Origin: Macquaria australasica
Lineage: Eukaryota > Chordata > Actinopteri > Centrarchiformes > Percichthyidae
Assembly: GCA_005408345.1 (NCBI GenBank)
Contig: SEMN01000870.1
Coordinates: 62,001-126,000 of the forward strand
Direction: 5' to 3'
DNA length: 64,000 nt
The notes beneath the pieces are model-generated. The model worked only from the letters and a program-made list of their open reading frames with translations. It did no database searches and was not told the DNA's origin. Positions 25,563 through 51,900 of this stretch are shown here, in pieces. Positions within the stretch are counted from its first letter, which is position 1. Each line of letters starts with the position of its first letter. Position numbers and translations under genes: made by a program.

Positions 25563-26689
25563 CCTGACGTAAGGGTTTATTGGAACATGTGTTCATTTAA
25601 AATGCAGACACCATATTTTTGTACCTTGTAATGTTGAACAAGCAGATGATTGCCGGTCCACACTTCTGAGTCCATACACATTTACCATCCTGTCTTCTGC
25701 ACCGCCCCCTCTCACAGAGATGAATCACAATCACATCCTCTCTGCTCATGCCTGTGCCATGCTGCTGATTTTGTTTGTTTGTTCTGTAAAGAAACTATAG
25801 CAGGAGAAAGCCTACAGAGAGGTGTTTTATAAAGAAGGCTCAGAAAAGCAGGGCTTATTGTGAAAAGCCTGTCTCGAATGAGCTCAACAAACTGAACCAG
25901 GATCAAGCTGTTTCAGAAAGCCAACTCTGAGCTAATGAGATCACTAAGTCAAGTCTGGTTTTAGAACAGCTCGTCCTGAAACATCAAGCACAGATCACAT
26001 CAATAAAGAAAACACACATGTAAAGACAAAACTGATGTTCACAGCAACAGAGCAGCACATTTTAAACAGATTAGGAAGAAAATACTAAAGCAAAAAAAAC
26101 CCAAAAAACAAATCTAACGACTGCCATAAACAAAGCAAAGGAGAACTTTTGGCGGCACGTTCTATACCAGTTGGGAACTCTAGTAGACACAAACTCAGAA
26201 CCCATGAACTCTTCTGTTAGTTCAGTTTGTTACAGCACTCTGCTTGTAATCATGCCATCTTTTTTCAGATCCTGCTTGAGTAATTTGAATTTTCTTGGTA
26301 TTATAGGTGCTGAAAATGCAACATGACAATAATTAACTTTGATGTATCACATAGGGCCCAAAATAAGATAATTTGCAGTTTGTAAGAAAAAAGTTCAGTT
26401 GAATTACGCTACTTGGTTTGTACAAGTGACATAATAAGCTTTTTATGATGAAAGTAATGTTAAAATACCTTCAGACTGGTTGCCTGTCTCTCTAGTATTT
26501 TAGTAGTAGTATTTCTGGGTTTTATCTGTTTCATTTCTTTAATGTACATTAGAGAAAATGGTGAAAATTCTACTTTCACTAAGGCTACAGCTGTGGGCCA
26601 AATGTATCACCCTTCATTTAATTTAATTTAATTACTCAAATAGCCTAAACAAAACAAGAGTCTAAGAGCTAATGCCAGTATGCTATCAA

Positions 26690-27310
26690 GTTCACAATGA
26701 CAACGTTAACTTGTTGATGTTTAGAAGGTATTGATTTCCATTTTTACCACATTAGTATAGCATGCTAACATTAGCTAATTAGCACTAAACACAAAGCACA
26801 GCTGAGGCTGATGGGAATGTCATTAGTTCTGCAGGTATTTGGTCATAAACCAAAGTACTGGACAGACTGACATGTTGACCTGATGATGGTGCTAGAGGAA
26901 AAGTCAGAGGATCACCAACGTTACAACAATATGAACATGAATGTCTCTACCAGATTTCAGTACAATCCCTCCAATATTGTTAAGACATTTCACTCTGAAC
27001 CACATTTGTCAACCTGCTGGTGGCACTAGAGAGGATCACCAAAGTTAGTAGGACACATTATCTGGGAACTATGAATGTCTGTAGCAAATTCTGTGCCAAT
27101 CCATCCAGTAGATTGTGAGCTATTGCACTGAATAAGTAAAAATGTGACCAGCTGGTGGTGCTAGATGAAAAGTCAGAAGATCACCAGTGTCATTAGGATT
27201 CATCATCAGGAGACCATGAATGTCTGTACAACATTTCATGACTATCCATCCAATATTAGTTTAGATATTTCAGTCTGGACCACTTTGGTGGTGGTGGACT
27301 GACCAAACCT
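26690..27310 (+). repeat. Interspersed repeat, 'gcaggtatttggtcataaacc' family, copy 1
   Basis: Shares 'agttctgcaggtatttgg', 'gacctgatgatgg', 'agtcagaggatc', 'gaccatgaatgtctg' and 'ccatccaata' with 46690-47245. Variants of the module 'ggtggcgctagatgaaaa ... ccatgaatgtct' repeat three to four times inside each copy. Confidence 0.75.
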
Positions 27311-27944
27311 GTTTTATGAGACAGAAGTTCCTGGAAATAATCTTACTGAGGTAAATCTGGCTTTACTGGTAATGTTGTTTTGTAAAACACCCCTCTGAGT
27401 GTGCTAAAGTGCTAAATGGAAGAGACAATTGATGAAATGCCTGGGAAAAAGGATGGAAAATGAAAGCGCTAACAGTTTTCCTCCAGCATGGTTTGAAAGC
27501 ACCAGGTAGTTATAGTGTGTGTTTGTGATTGTAGTTTCATCACAATGACAGTGTCAGTTCTCACCAATGGCTATGGCAAAATGTTGTTTTCACCCATTTA
27601 CACTGTCTACACCAAGTGCATGTTTTGTAGAAAAATAAAGTACATTACTTACTCAACAGTGTAGCTCTCCAATGCGATGTCAATCCTTTGAATGTGAGTT
27701 TTGTTAATGCATTGCCTTTTCTTTTTTTGAAAACTATTGTCACATGTAAAATATTGGACATAAAGTTGATGTTTGTGTTCACATGGTGGTGAACTGATTC
27801 AATGATTTTGGTGTTGCATTAAAGCTTCAGTACAACTCATATTCATGTAAAATCTGGTAAGTTTACAGTATTCTACACTCTACGCAGACTGTGGGCCAAT
27901 GAATGAAAGAATGACAAGAATTTATAACATATATACAGTATGTA

Positions 27945-28055
27945 GCTGCACTAATCAATATTTTTATATGGATCAAATGACAATGTGTAATGTGAAAGAT
28001 GTGGCTTGTAGTGATGAACCCACAGAGAATTAAAACCCAATTCAGCAGTTCCCTG
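27945..28055 (+). repeat. 5' fragment of the 'gctgcactaatcaat' MITE family
   Basis: Matches the left end of 37513-38078 ('gctgcactaatcaatatttt', 'caatgtgtaatgtgaaag', 'cacagagaatta'). Confidence 0.7.
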
Positions 28056-28747
28056 TGTAACATAGTCCCGCTAAATGGGACAGCTATGCCACCTACTGTT
28101 GTAAATGTGTGCCTGCATTGAGTAGCGATAGCAAAGGATTATGGGTAATCCTCAAAGCAATAGAGGATTTGCCACTAGGTAACAAAATACTGTTAACTAA
28201 CTTGAAAAGCACGTAAAAGTTGAGCTGGCTTTATTTGGTTGCATATTATTTGTCTTAGATTACATTTACCGTGATTTTATTAAGTTAACCATTCGTTTTT
28301 ATGTGTTTTATTGCCAGTAAAAATATCACCAGTATAGCTAGCTAACATTAACATGATGCCGTCTTTCTAGACAGAGCATTCGCTGTTTGTCCACAAGAGA
28401 TGACCATTCTGCAATAATTTCCTTTGTCACAAATGCAGATGTGGAATAAACCTGCTGTTACCACAAACCAAGTGGTGTAAGGTAGTTATGATGGGCCCAA
28501 GTGCACGCTATTAATGAGGGGACCTAGTGCACTAGATACTAGTTATGAAACACACACACACCTTTAGGTGTATATATATTTTACCAACGTGGGTTTTACA
28601 GTCGAATGAGTTACTTAAGCTATTGTATTGGGAAAGTAGAGAGGTCAAAGAGAAAGCTGTCAGAACCACTTTTATGTTTAGGCATGACTGCAGATGTGCT
28701 CAGCTTGTCAGTCTGGACAGATTTTGGCGCCTAAACTAGCTACCATA

Positions 28748-28970
28748 CAGTCAGGTCCATAAATATTGGGACATCGACACAATTCTCATCTTTTGGGCTC
28801 TATACACCACCACAATGGATTTGAAATGAAACGAACAAGATGTGCTTTAACTGCAGACTTTCAGCTTTAATTTGAGGGTATTTACATCCAAATCAGGTGA
28901 ACGGTGTAGGAATTACAACAGTTTCTATATGTGCCTCCCACTTTTTAAGGGACCAAAAGTAATGGGACAA
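28748..28970 (+). repeat. Left terminal inverted repeat of the Tc1 element
   Basis: 223 bases, ending 'aaaagtaatgggacaa'. Complementary to 30176-30395 apart from about one mismatch and a 3-base indel near 28885-28895. Confidence 0.95.
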
Positions 28971-29106
28971 TCGACTCAAAAGCTATTTCATGGACAGATG
29001 TGGGCTATTCCCTCGTTATTTCATCATCAATTAAGCAGGTAAAAGGTCTGGAGTTGATTCCAGGTGTGACATTTGCATTTGGAATCTCTTGCTGTCAACT
29101 CTCAAT

Positions 29107-30144
29107 ATGAGATCCAAAGAGCTGTCACTATCAGTGAAGCAAGCCACCATTAGGCTGAAAAATCAAAACAAACCCATCAGAGAGATAGCAAAAACATTAG
29201 GTGTGGCCAAATCAACTGTTTGGAACATTCTTAAAAAGAAAGAACGCACCGGTGAGCTCAGCAACACCAAAAGACCCGGAAGACCACAGAAAACAACTGT
29301 GGTGGATGACAGAAGAATTCTTTCCCTGGTGAAGAAAAACCCCTTCACAACAGTTGGCCAGATCGAGAACACTCTCCAGGAGGTAGGTGTATGTGTGTCA
29401 AAGTCAACAATCAAGAGAAGACTTCACCAGAGTGAATACAGAGGGTTCACCACAAGGTGTAAACCATTGGTGAGCCTCAAAAACAGGAAGACCAGATTAG
29501 AGTTTGCCAAACAACATCTAAAAAAGCCTTTACAGTTCTGAAACAACATCCTATGGACAGATGAGACAAAGATCAACTTGTACCAGAGTGATGGGAAGAA
29601 AAGAGTATGGAGAAGGAAAGGAACTGCTCATGATCCAAAACATACCACCTCATCAGTGAAGCATGGTGGTGGTAGTGTCATGGCGTGGGCATGTATGGCT
29701 GCCAGTGGAACTGGTTCCCTTGTATTTATTGATAATGTGACTGCTGACAAAAACAGCAGGATGAATTCTGAAGTGTTTCGGGCAATATTAACTGCTCATA
29801 TTCAGTCAAATGCTTCAGAACTCATTGGACGGCGCTTCACAGTGCAGATGGACAATGACCCAAAGCATACCGCGAAAGCAACCAAAGAGTTTTTTAAGGC
29901 AAATAAGTGGAATGTTATGCAATGGCCAAGTCAATCACCTGACCTGAATCCGATTGAGCATGCATTTCACTCGATGAAGACAAAACTGAAGGGAAAATGC
30001 CCCAAGAACAAGCAGGAACTGAAGACAGTTGCAGTAGAGGCCTGGCAGAGAATCACCAGGGATGAAACCCAGCGTCTGGTGATGTCTATGCGTTCCAGAC
30101 TTCAGGCTGTAATTGACTGCAAAGGATTTGCAACCAAGTATTAA
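29107..30144 (+). pseudogene. Tc1-type transposase, one in-frame stop
   Basis: 345-codon cut-and-paste transposase frame, normal Tc1 length (about 340). An N-terminal paired-like helix-turn-helix (residues about 6-45, with IREIAKTLGVAKSTVW) is followed by a GRPQ motif at 58-61. The DDE catalytic residues are present: D152 (WTDETK), D249 (MDNDPKHT) and E284 (LNPIEH), with 34 residues between the last two (DD34E). The frame is otherwise intact, but codon 145 is TGA (29539-29541), between the DNA-binding and catalytic parts. Tc1 relatives usually have Trp here, so a single G-to-A change is the likely cause. A start at the ATG 29107 fits; the frame is open slightly upstream. As written it cannot give full-length protein unless the stop is read through. 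Confidence 0.95.
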
Positions 30145-30175
30145 AAACTGAAAGTTTAATTTATGGTTGTTTAGT

Positions 30176-30395
30176 TTGTCCCATTACTTTTGGTCCCTTA
30201 AAAAGTGGGAGGCACATATAGAAACTGTTGTAATTCCTACACCGTTCACCTGATTTGGAAAATACCCTCAAATTAAAGCTGAAAGTCTGCAGTTAAAGCA
30301 CATCTTGTTCGTTTCATTTCAAATCCATTGTGGTGGTGTATAGAGCCCAAAAGGTGAGAATTGTGTCGATGTCCCAATATTTATGGACCTGACTG
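30176..30395 (-). repeat. Right terminal inverted repeat of the Tc1 element
   Basis: 220 bases, starting 'ttgtcccattacttttggtc' and ending with the complement of the left end. It starts about 30 bases after the transposase stop. Confidence 0.95.
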
Positions 30396-30397
30396 TA

Positions 30398-31390
30398 TAT
30401 CGTCTCGTCACATGATCAAATAAAGACTTCATTGGATAACATCAAAATACATATTACCCAGCAATCATCATTGCTATCTGTATATGAAAAACTACCAAAG
30501 AAAATATTCATTTTATTGAGTTTATTAATGTTTTTTATAGTTTATGTAGAGTAAGCATATAATTTTGTTATATATTGCTACTATTTTACGAAAAAATAAA
30601 TAAATAAATAAAAAGAAAACCATGACAGAGATGGGTTTGTCTTTGGCACCATTTTAAAGTTAAAGTGACCCCCCTCCCCTCCCTCCTCCCCCCCTTTAGA
30701 CACACACACACGAGCCCCAATGCAACCGCATCACCCTAACTGTCCATATTTAGGCCCCTGACCAGCTCCGGGAAATTCATTTAAACATAAGACACCACAC
30801 CTGTAGTGTACATACGGAACTATATCAGTGGCTCTAAAAGCATGAGCTGGTTTTATGAGTATGAACTTCAGCAATGGTGGAATTCCTACATTCTCAAGTC
30901 TAGCACATGGTAAGGAGCACAGATAAAGACTTACTGTAAATCCTGCTGTAAGCAAGATAAAAAGTGAAGCCAGTACAACACAGTTATATCACAGTTTCGT
31001 GATATTCTTTAGACATTCTTCCTGCTGCCTCTATTATGTATGTCCTACTTTACTTTTTGATGAGAGTCATTCAGCTCCTTCGTGTAGTTACAGGTCTTCA
31101 GGTTCCACGGTGACTGAAGTCATTTATCCATTATCCTGTGGAGGGCAGTAATGTGCTCAGAAGCGTCTTGACTGCCAAAATTACAGAAGCCGATGAAAAA
31201 GGAACGGGCAGACAGACCGAACTGCACTCCAGAACAAATCTGATCACTAACCACACACACTCTAAGTGAGAGCCAGGTAGCTAATAACTATAGGTATACC
31301 TGTACAAGCGTAACGTTGTATCCCGTGTCTTTTGCATTGTCCTCCTGGTTTACTCAGTATTGACGTACTTAGCAGCAAACTACTACCAAC
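30398..31390 (+). other. Intergenic DNA and presumed nadsyn1 promoter/5' UTR
   Basis: A C-rich run (ccccctcccctccctcctcc type) occurs at about 30667-30697. No TATA box or CpG island is evident near 31391. The nadsyn1 transcription start must lie somewhere here but cannot be placed. Confidence 0.35.
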
Positions 31391-46154
<14,764 letters not shown>

Positions 46155-46374
46155 TCGATCAAAAAGATCAAATGTCGTTTGGTGATTTTGTACAGCTTTC
46201 AGAAAAGCCAAACACACAGGGCCACTCAGAACCTTGCATGTGATCAATACCATCTAGTATAAATATATTCTGTAGCTCTTTTTGGGAGCCTAACCTTAAT
46301 ATTGCCAATGTGACTACAGCTATAGTGATGTTTCTTTCTGTATACCTTTAAGACAGTACCAGAATTGTATTTCA

Positions 46375-46380
46375 AATAAA
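46375..46380 (+). terminator. nadsyn1: Probable nadsyn1 poly(A) signal AATAAA
   Basis: Canonical hexamer 221 bases after the stop codon, in AT-rich 3' flanking DNA followed by a gt/t-containing stretch (gttcagtttctac). First AATAAA after the stop. Confidence 0.65.
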
Positions 46381-48906
46381 TATTGAATATCATATATAAT
46401 GTTCAGTTTCTACATTTGTTATTAGGAACATGACTGACTGTCAAATCCATTGTCATATATTTTATTACAGATTCTCAATCATTTATCTAAAACAATAGGT
46501 TTACCCTAATAAATCCTCTTCTTACCTTACATAACTTTTTATTTAGGTATTTACATTATGGTTGTATAACAACTCATGCTTCAAACTTTTTGTGGTGGGA
46601 AAAAATGCTTAGGGGTTACAAATATAGAGTTAAAAAGTATATATTTTAGTTTATGGAAAGCTTATATCCCAAACAAGACCAAGAGTCTTCAGCCATGCTA
46701 ACAGCTCTCTGAGGCTGTACTTAGGCACAGTGGTGCTTTGAGCTAAATGCTAACATCAGCATGCTAACATGATAACAATGAAAATGTTAACAGGTTGATA
46801 ATAATATCATGGTCATGTTAGATTATCATGTTAGCATGCCAACATTTACTAATTAGCATTGAATATCATTAGTTCTGCAGGTATTTGGTCATAAACCAAA
46901 GTATTGGACAAATTAAAACTTTGACCTGATGATGGCGCTAGAGGAGAAGTCAGAGGATCTCCAAAGTTATTACAATTCATCCTGAGAGGAACATGAATGA
47001 ACTACATTTCATGGCAATCCATCCAATAGTTGTTGAGATCTTTCAGTCAAAGCCACAAATGTCAACCTCATGGTGGCGCTAGATGAAAAATTGGGGAATC
47101 TGTAGTTAGGATTCATCTTCTGGGGACCATGAATGTCTGAACCAAATTTCATGTCAATCCATCTTGTAGTTGTTGAGATACTTAGTCTGGACCAAAGTTG
47201 TGGACTGACAGACCAACCAACATTGCCATCCTTAGAGCCATGCCACTAGTGTGGCTTAGAAAACTCCATTTTGAATAATACTATTAACAAAATACATGAA
47301 AGGAAAAGGGGTAAGAGTTCTTTTTTGTAAAGCTTTTTTTTTTTTCATGCAGCCACGAGTTTTTGAAGATGGCAGTACAACATTCATGAGCATTTTCTTC
47401 TTTTTTTCATTCATTTTGAGGTAAAAGAGGTACTGCACACTTTAACGTGTTTTTTGAGCTGTAAACTAAATGATATGACTGTACTGTGATGAAACACATC
47501 AATGCTGGTGTTAATATTGACATTTCTTACCAAATGTATAAAAATCTGCATTTCATGGGTTTAAAATCTACTGTTTTAAATCAGCCCTGAACCTGCGAGG
47601 CCAATGCTGACGTAGAGTCAACCAGTTGAGACCTGTCTATGTCATGACATTTATATAAATACGACTCTAATCAGTGTCAGTCAGTCTCCTGACCCACACA
47701 CTATGTAGCCACGAGGCCACGACTCCTACAGGTGTTCCCTCACTCCTCTGTTGCATTTTTTTAAATTTGCCGGGAGAGAGGGTTCTAGCTGAATCTGAAT
47801 CAGAATCTCGCATGTCTATATGTATATTGAAATCATAATTGGTCACTGTAATCACTGCCCCGTCCATACTGACCCTGAAGAAATCGTTTTCATTGTCCAT
47901 AGAAGCATGTGAGTATTGTATTAAGATAGACTAACAAATGTGAACCTATTGTTTAAGGTCCCATAAGGGGGGAAATTATCCAATTAAAAGTTGTTGGAAC
48001 AGGCCCCCAGAACGAGGGTTTTCTTTATTCATGACAAGCGTATATACCCCCCAAACATTGTCACAGTTCTTTATGAGTGAGAGATGAAAATGGCTTTATT
48101 TAGACAGAGGTGCTGGTTCAGGGTCGGAAGCCCTCACATGACTTCTCAGTCACTGGTTACGATGTCAGGTGGATGTTTTACTCCTGGAAGATTCTTCAGT
48201 AAGGATTAATGGTGCTCTCACTACACCTATGACAGATTAGATTAATCTGTGAAAGACCTTTTACTCTAGTGTCTGGGACACTGAGCTATTTGGATTACAC
48301 AGGTATGTATTTGCAGTTTAATGTTATTTTTCACATTTCATTCAAATAAGTCTTTCTTGGCGTGACAGGGCCCGGTCCAGTTCTGGGTCTGTAAAGCGAC
48401 CTGGCTTACAGGCCACTATTGGAGTTGGTTGGAACTTTTTTTTCTATAAGGACATTTATTGTCTACAGTATTTTTCTTCTCTCATTATTGCTTCCTGCAA
48501 CAACCCAATCTGATCACTGTGATATTTAAAGTTTCTCTCTCCTCAGGTAACTTGCAGAAATCTTCAGCTCCACTGTAACACTGGACTGCAGCATGTGCAG
48601 TGCAGTGCAGTGTACTGTAGGTGGAGTTTACTTTAAAGCTAGTGTAAAGTGATACTTGAGGACAGGAGAGGAGGGAGGAGCAGAGGGGCGACTTCCTAAA
48701 AACACATTCCCCTGCAGCTGCTGCTTCTGCTGTCTGAGACGTGTTGTGTGTTTGTAATTTTGTGTAATTTAGTCACTGAGTGAACAGATGGACTAAAGTC
48801 ACCTCTCTGTGGCTGATTTCACAGCGGCTCCTTACCAGATATATCTGCTGCTTTCACTTTGACAGCTGAGGAGCGACTACACAACAAGTTGGTGTAGATT
48901 TCCTGG
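46381..48906 (+). other. nadsyn1-tpcn2 intergenic region
   Basis: Contains the repeat at 46690-47245. About 48550-48906 becomes richer in G and C with purine-rich sequence (gaggagggaggagcagaggg) and probably includes the tpcn2 promoter and 5' UTR; no TATA box was identified. Confidence 0.45.
46690..47245 (+). repeat. Interspersed repeat, 'gcaggtatttggtcataaacc' family, copy 2
   Basis: Matches 26690-27310 through the modules 'cagcatgctaacat', 'ctgcaggtatttggtcat', 'ggcgctagaggagaag' and 'gaatgtctgaaccaaattt'. A short tail fragment of the same family is at about 56885-57010 ('gttgctgagatatcc', 'gtggacagacc'). Confidence 0.75.
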
Positions 48907-51900
48907 ATGGAAACGGAAAGTCTGCTGACCGGGAGTGTGAACGTAGCCTCCGGGGATTACGGATCCTCGTCGGGCACGGAGCACGGAGGGGCCCCGGGCA
49001 GCAGGCGTATGTCGTACTCTGTCGCCGGGGAGTCGTGCAGTGCGGAGGGGGACACAGGTGAGTGGAGGTGGATCGTGTCACTCTCGGGACGGTGGGCGTC
49101 CGCAGCAAGATGAGATCAAGTTTGAAGTCATGAGAGGAATGTGTAAGAACAGGTGACTGCGACTTCTCTGTTTGATGTTCGGTTCTCCATTACAAGTTAA
49201 AGTCCTGGATTCAAACAGTTACTCGAATACAAGTAAATCTGTATTCAACCAAATACTTACAGATACTTAAAGTATCAAAAAATATACTCAGACTATCAGC
49301 ATGGCACCACCCCTGTATCCTGTTAACTTCACAAATGAAACAGAGTTATAGTCATGTAAACATAAGCCTGAATAATAACTAGGTATTAAATCTAGTTGTT
49401 GGTTCTGGGCCTCAAGGTAAGGTAATGATGCAGGACCTGTTAAGATGCCAGTACAATCTTGATTTCAGGTGACAGTGTCATTTATTGGTGCATGTCACAA
49501 ATACATTTTCAAATAATGAAATGACCACAAACAATGAACACCGTGAACCTGCAGCTTTTGGGCCACCTGTGGGGTCTGGGGCTCTGGGTCAGTGTTCTGC
49601 TTTGCCTGGTTGGAAGTCCAGCCTTGCCTGTGCCATTGTCTGTGTTATATCTTTATATTGGATTGTTATTACTGATGCATTAATGTGTACATAGCATTTT
49701 ATTGTTGTAGTAGGTCAAGGAGGAGCTTGTAACTACTTTATATATTGTTGAGTAGTTTAATTTTTAACATGACATCATATTTTGTAAGATCTTCATGCTT
49801 TATAAAATCTGAATCTGTACAGCTACTTGTAACTATAGCTGTCAGATAAATATAGTATATATATATATAATGTAATATAGTATAAAGTGGCATAACATGG
49901 AACTAACTTAGTGAAGTGAAAGTACCTTCAAAGTGTTGGTGGTTGATGGTTTTTGTTCCTCACTCTATTCTCTGTGAACCACAGACAGTGGTGGTCAAAA
50001 TCCTCCCAGATCGGCAGTTTCTTAGATACTCAGACCACCAACAGTCCTTCCACGCTCTTCCTCATTGTGATGTTTGGTCTGAACAACAGCTGAACCTCTT
50101 CACCATGTCAGCATGGCTTTATGCATGGAGTTGCTGCCCCATGATTAGCTGATTAGATATCTGCATTAAGGAGCAGGTGTACAAGTGCACCTAATAAAGT
50201 GGCCACTGAATGTATATAGTTTTAGTTTATGTTAAGGCTGCAACTAACAACTATTTTCATTCTATGTAAATGTGTTGATTATTGTTTGATTATCTCATTA
50301 ATAGTTGAGTCTGACCCTGTGATTGACTGGCGACCTGTCCAGGGTATACCCCGCCTCTCGCCCAATGTCAGCTGGGATCGGCCTCAGCCCGCCACGACCC
50401 TCTAAAGGATAAGCACTGATAATGGATAGATGGATAGTTGAGTCTGTAAAATGTTATGAGTTAAAATGTCCTCACACTTTCCCAAAGCGGAATGATGATG
50501 TCTTCAAATGTCTTGTTTTGTCCGACCAACAGTCCAACCCTGAAGATATTCAGCTTACTGAGATAGAAAACAGCAGATCCTCACAGTTGAGAAGCTGGAA
50601 CCACAGAACGTTCTTGTGATTAATCGATTATCAACGGTGTTGCTGTTAATTTTCTGTCAGTCAACTAATCGTTTCAGTTGAAATATACAGTGTATAGTCT
50701 GTATTCAGTATGGCTGAAGTGATATAAACTGATATGACTGGAAGGTGGAAGCTGATTTGGCCTCCTCCATGTGATGCATGGCATCAGGTGTCCAATCAGT
50801 TCATCTGATTATAATGTCAGAGCGGAACCAATTAGTTGAAGTGGTGTATCTTCAACTTTATAGCTTTTTTGTTCTTCACATATTAAAGTGCCATACTGTT
50901 TGAGTTCAACAGCAAACCGATGACAGTCCATTTCGAGTTGTGGATGTGGAATTTACAGAGAATAATGAGAAGCTGGATTATATAGTTGATATTACTAGCC
51001 AACGCGCTGAACACAAAATATAACGTCACATCAAATACATTAATCTGTACATTACTACTCAATCAGCCATTTGCTCTTTATATATTCTCAGTGTTTCTAC
51101 AACTCTATCTGCCAACTGAACGACAGTACAGACTTGTTGTTGGTGTAGAACAGGTGTGTACAGTGGAAAAGTAGAAGGTGGTGAGAAAAGCACAATTATT
51201 CTATGAGAAAAGCAGATATATAATATTTTAATTAAGATCAGTTTCATTCCACTTATTATGATGCACAAGTATACTGTTCTGCCAGTGAAGCGAGTACTCC
51301 CCTTTATTGCTCTTTAAAGGTAATAGAGTCCTGTGACTCTGGGTTTTGTAATGAAAGGTTTCATTGTCATTCTCATCATTTCATGCTGCAGTTAAAACTA
51401 ACTGCATTTTATGTATGGACCCACTACAGTTTATGGTTTTAAGGCACATGGCATGTCCATAGATGATTCTCATGGGGATGGGTCTATATGCTGTTTCATA
51501 TTTCCACACAAATCAACTCGGAGTATATGTTAGTTATTTCTGTTCAAGTAACCCGATAGGACTAGTTATTTTACATTCAAATAATTGATCATAATTGCTT
51601 TGACCTATTAGGTTGATTGTGGAAGGAACAGTGCAACATTTTGAGAAATCCTCTTGTTTCTGTCTCTGACAGAGTCAGAAGAAAAGATCAGCTTCAGTCT
51701 GTATCATACAGTATACAGATGGATCTGCAATGTGTAGGGATATGTTTATTCCTGCATGTGGAAGGGTATTTGTTCTATTTACACAGTATGGAAAGTGTAC
51801 ACTTTATTCCAATAGCTGATAATAAGAATTGTTGATAATTAACCTTTAAGTATTAAGTAGCAATAGGGTTAGGGTTAAATAAAACAGATTGGCTCCATAA

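Larger units (their letters stand above)
21020..28740 (+). other. dok4 3' UTR and intergenic DNA
   Basis: No further gene recognised. The dok4 3' UTR must begin at 21020, immediately in a (CA)n-rich stretch (21019-21050). Possible poly(A) signals AATAAA occur at 21942-21947 and 27634-27639; I cannot tell which, if any, is used. Repeats here are listed separately (23636-23880, 25488-25557, 26690-27310, 27945-28055). Confidence 0.45.
28748..30395 (+). mobile_element. Tc1/mariner transposon, nearly complete (1648 bp)
   Basis: Bounded by TA on both sides (28746-28747 and 30396-30397). The ends are long inverted repeats (28748-28970 and 30176-30395) that begin cagtcaggtccataaat and end with its complement. 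Between them lies one transposase frame (29107-30144) with a single nonsense codon. The arms differ by about one substitution and a 3-base indel, so the copy is fairly young. It lies between dok4 and nadsyn1 and is oriented like them. Confidence 0.97.
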
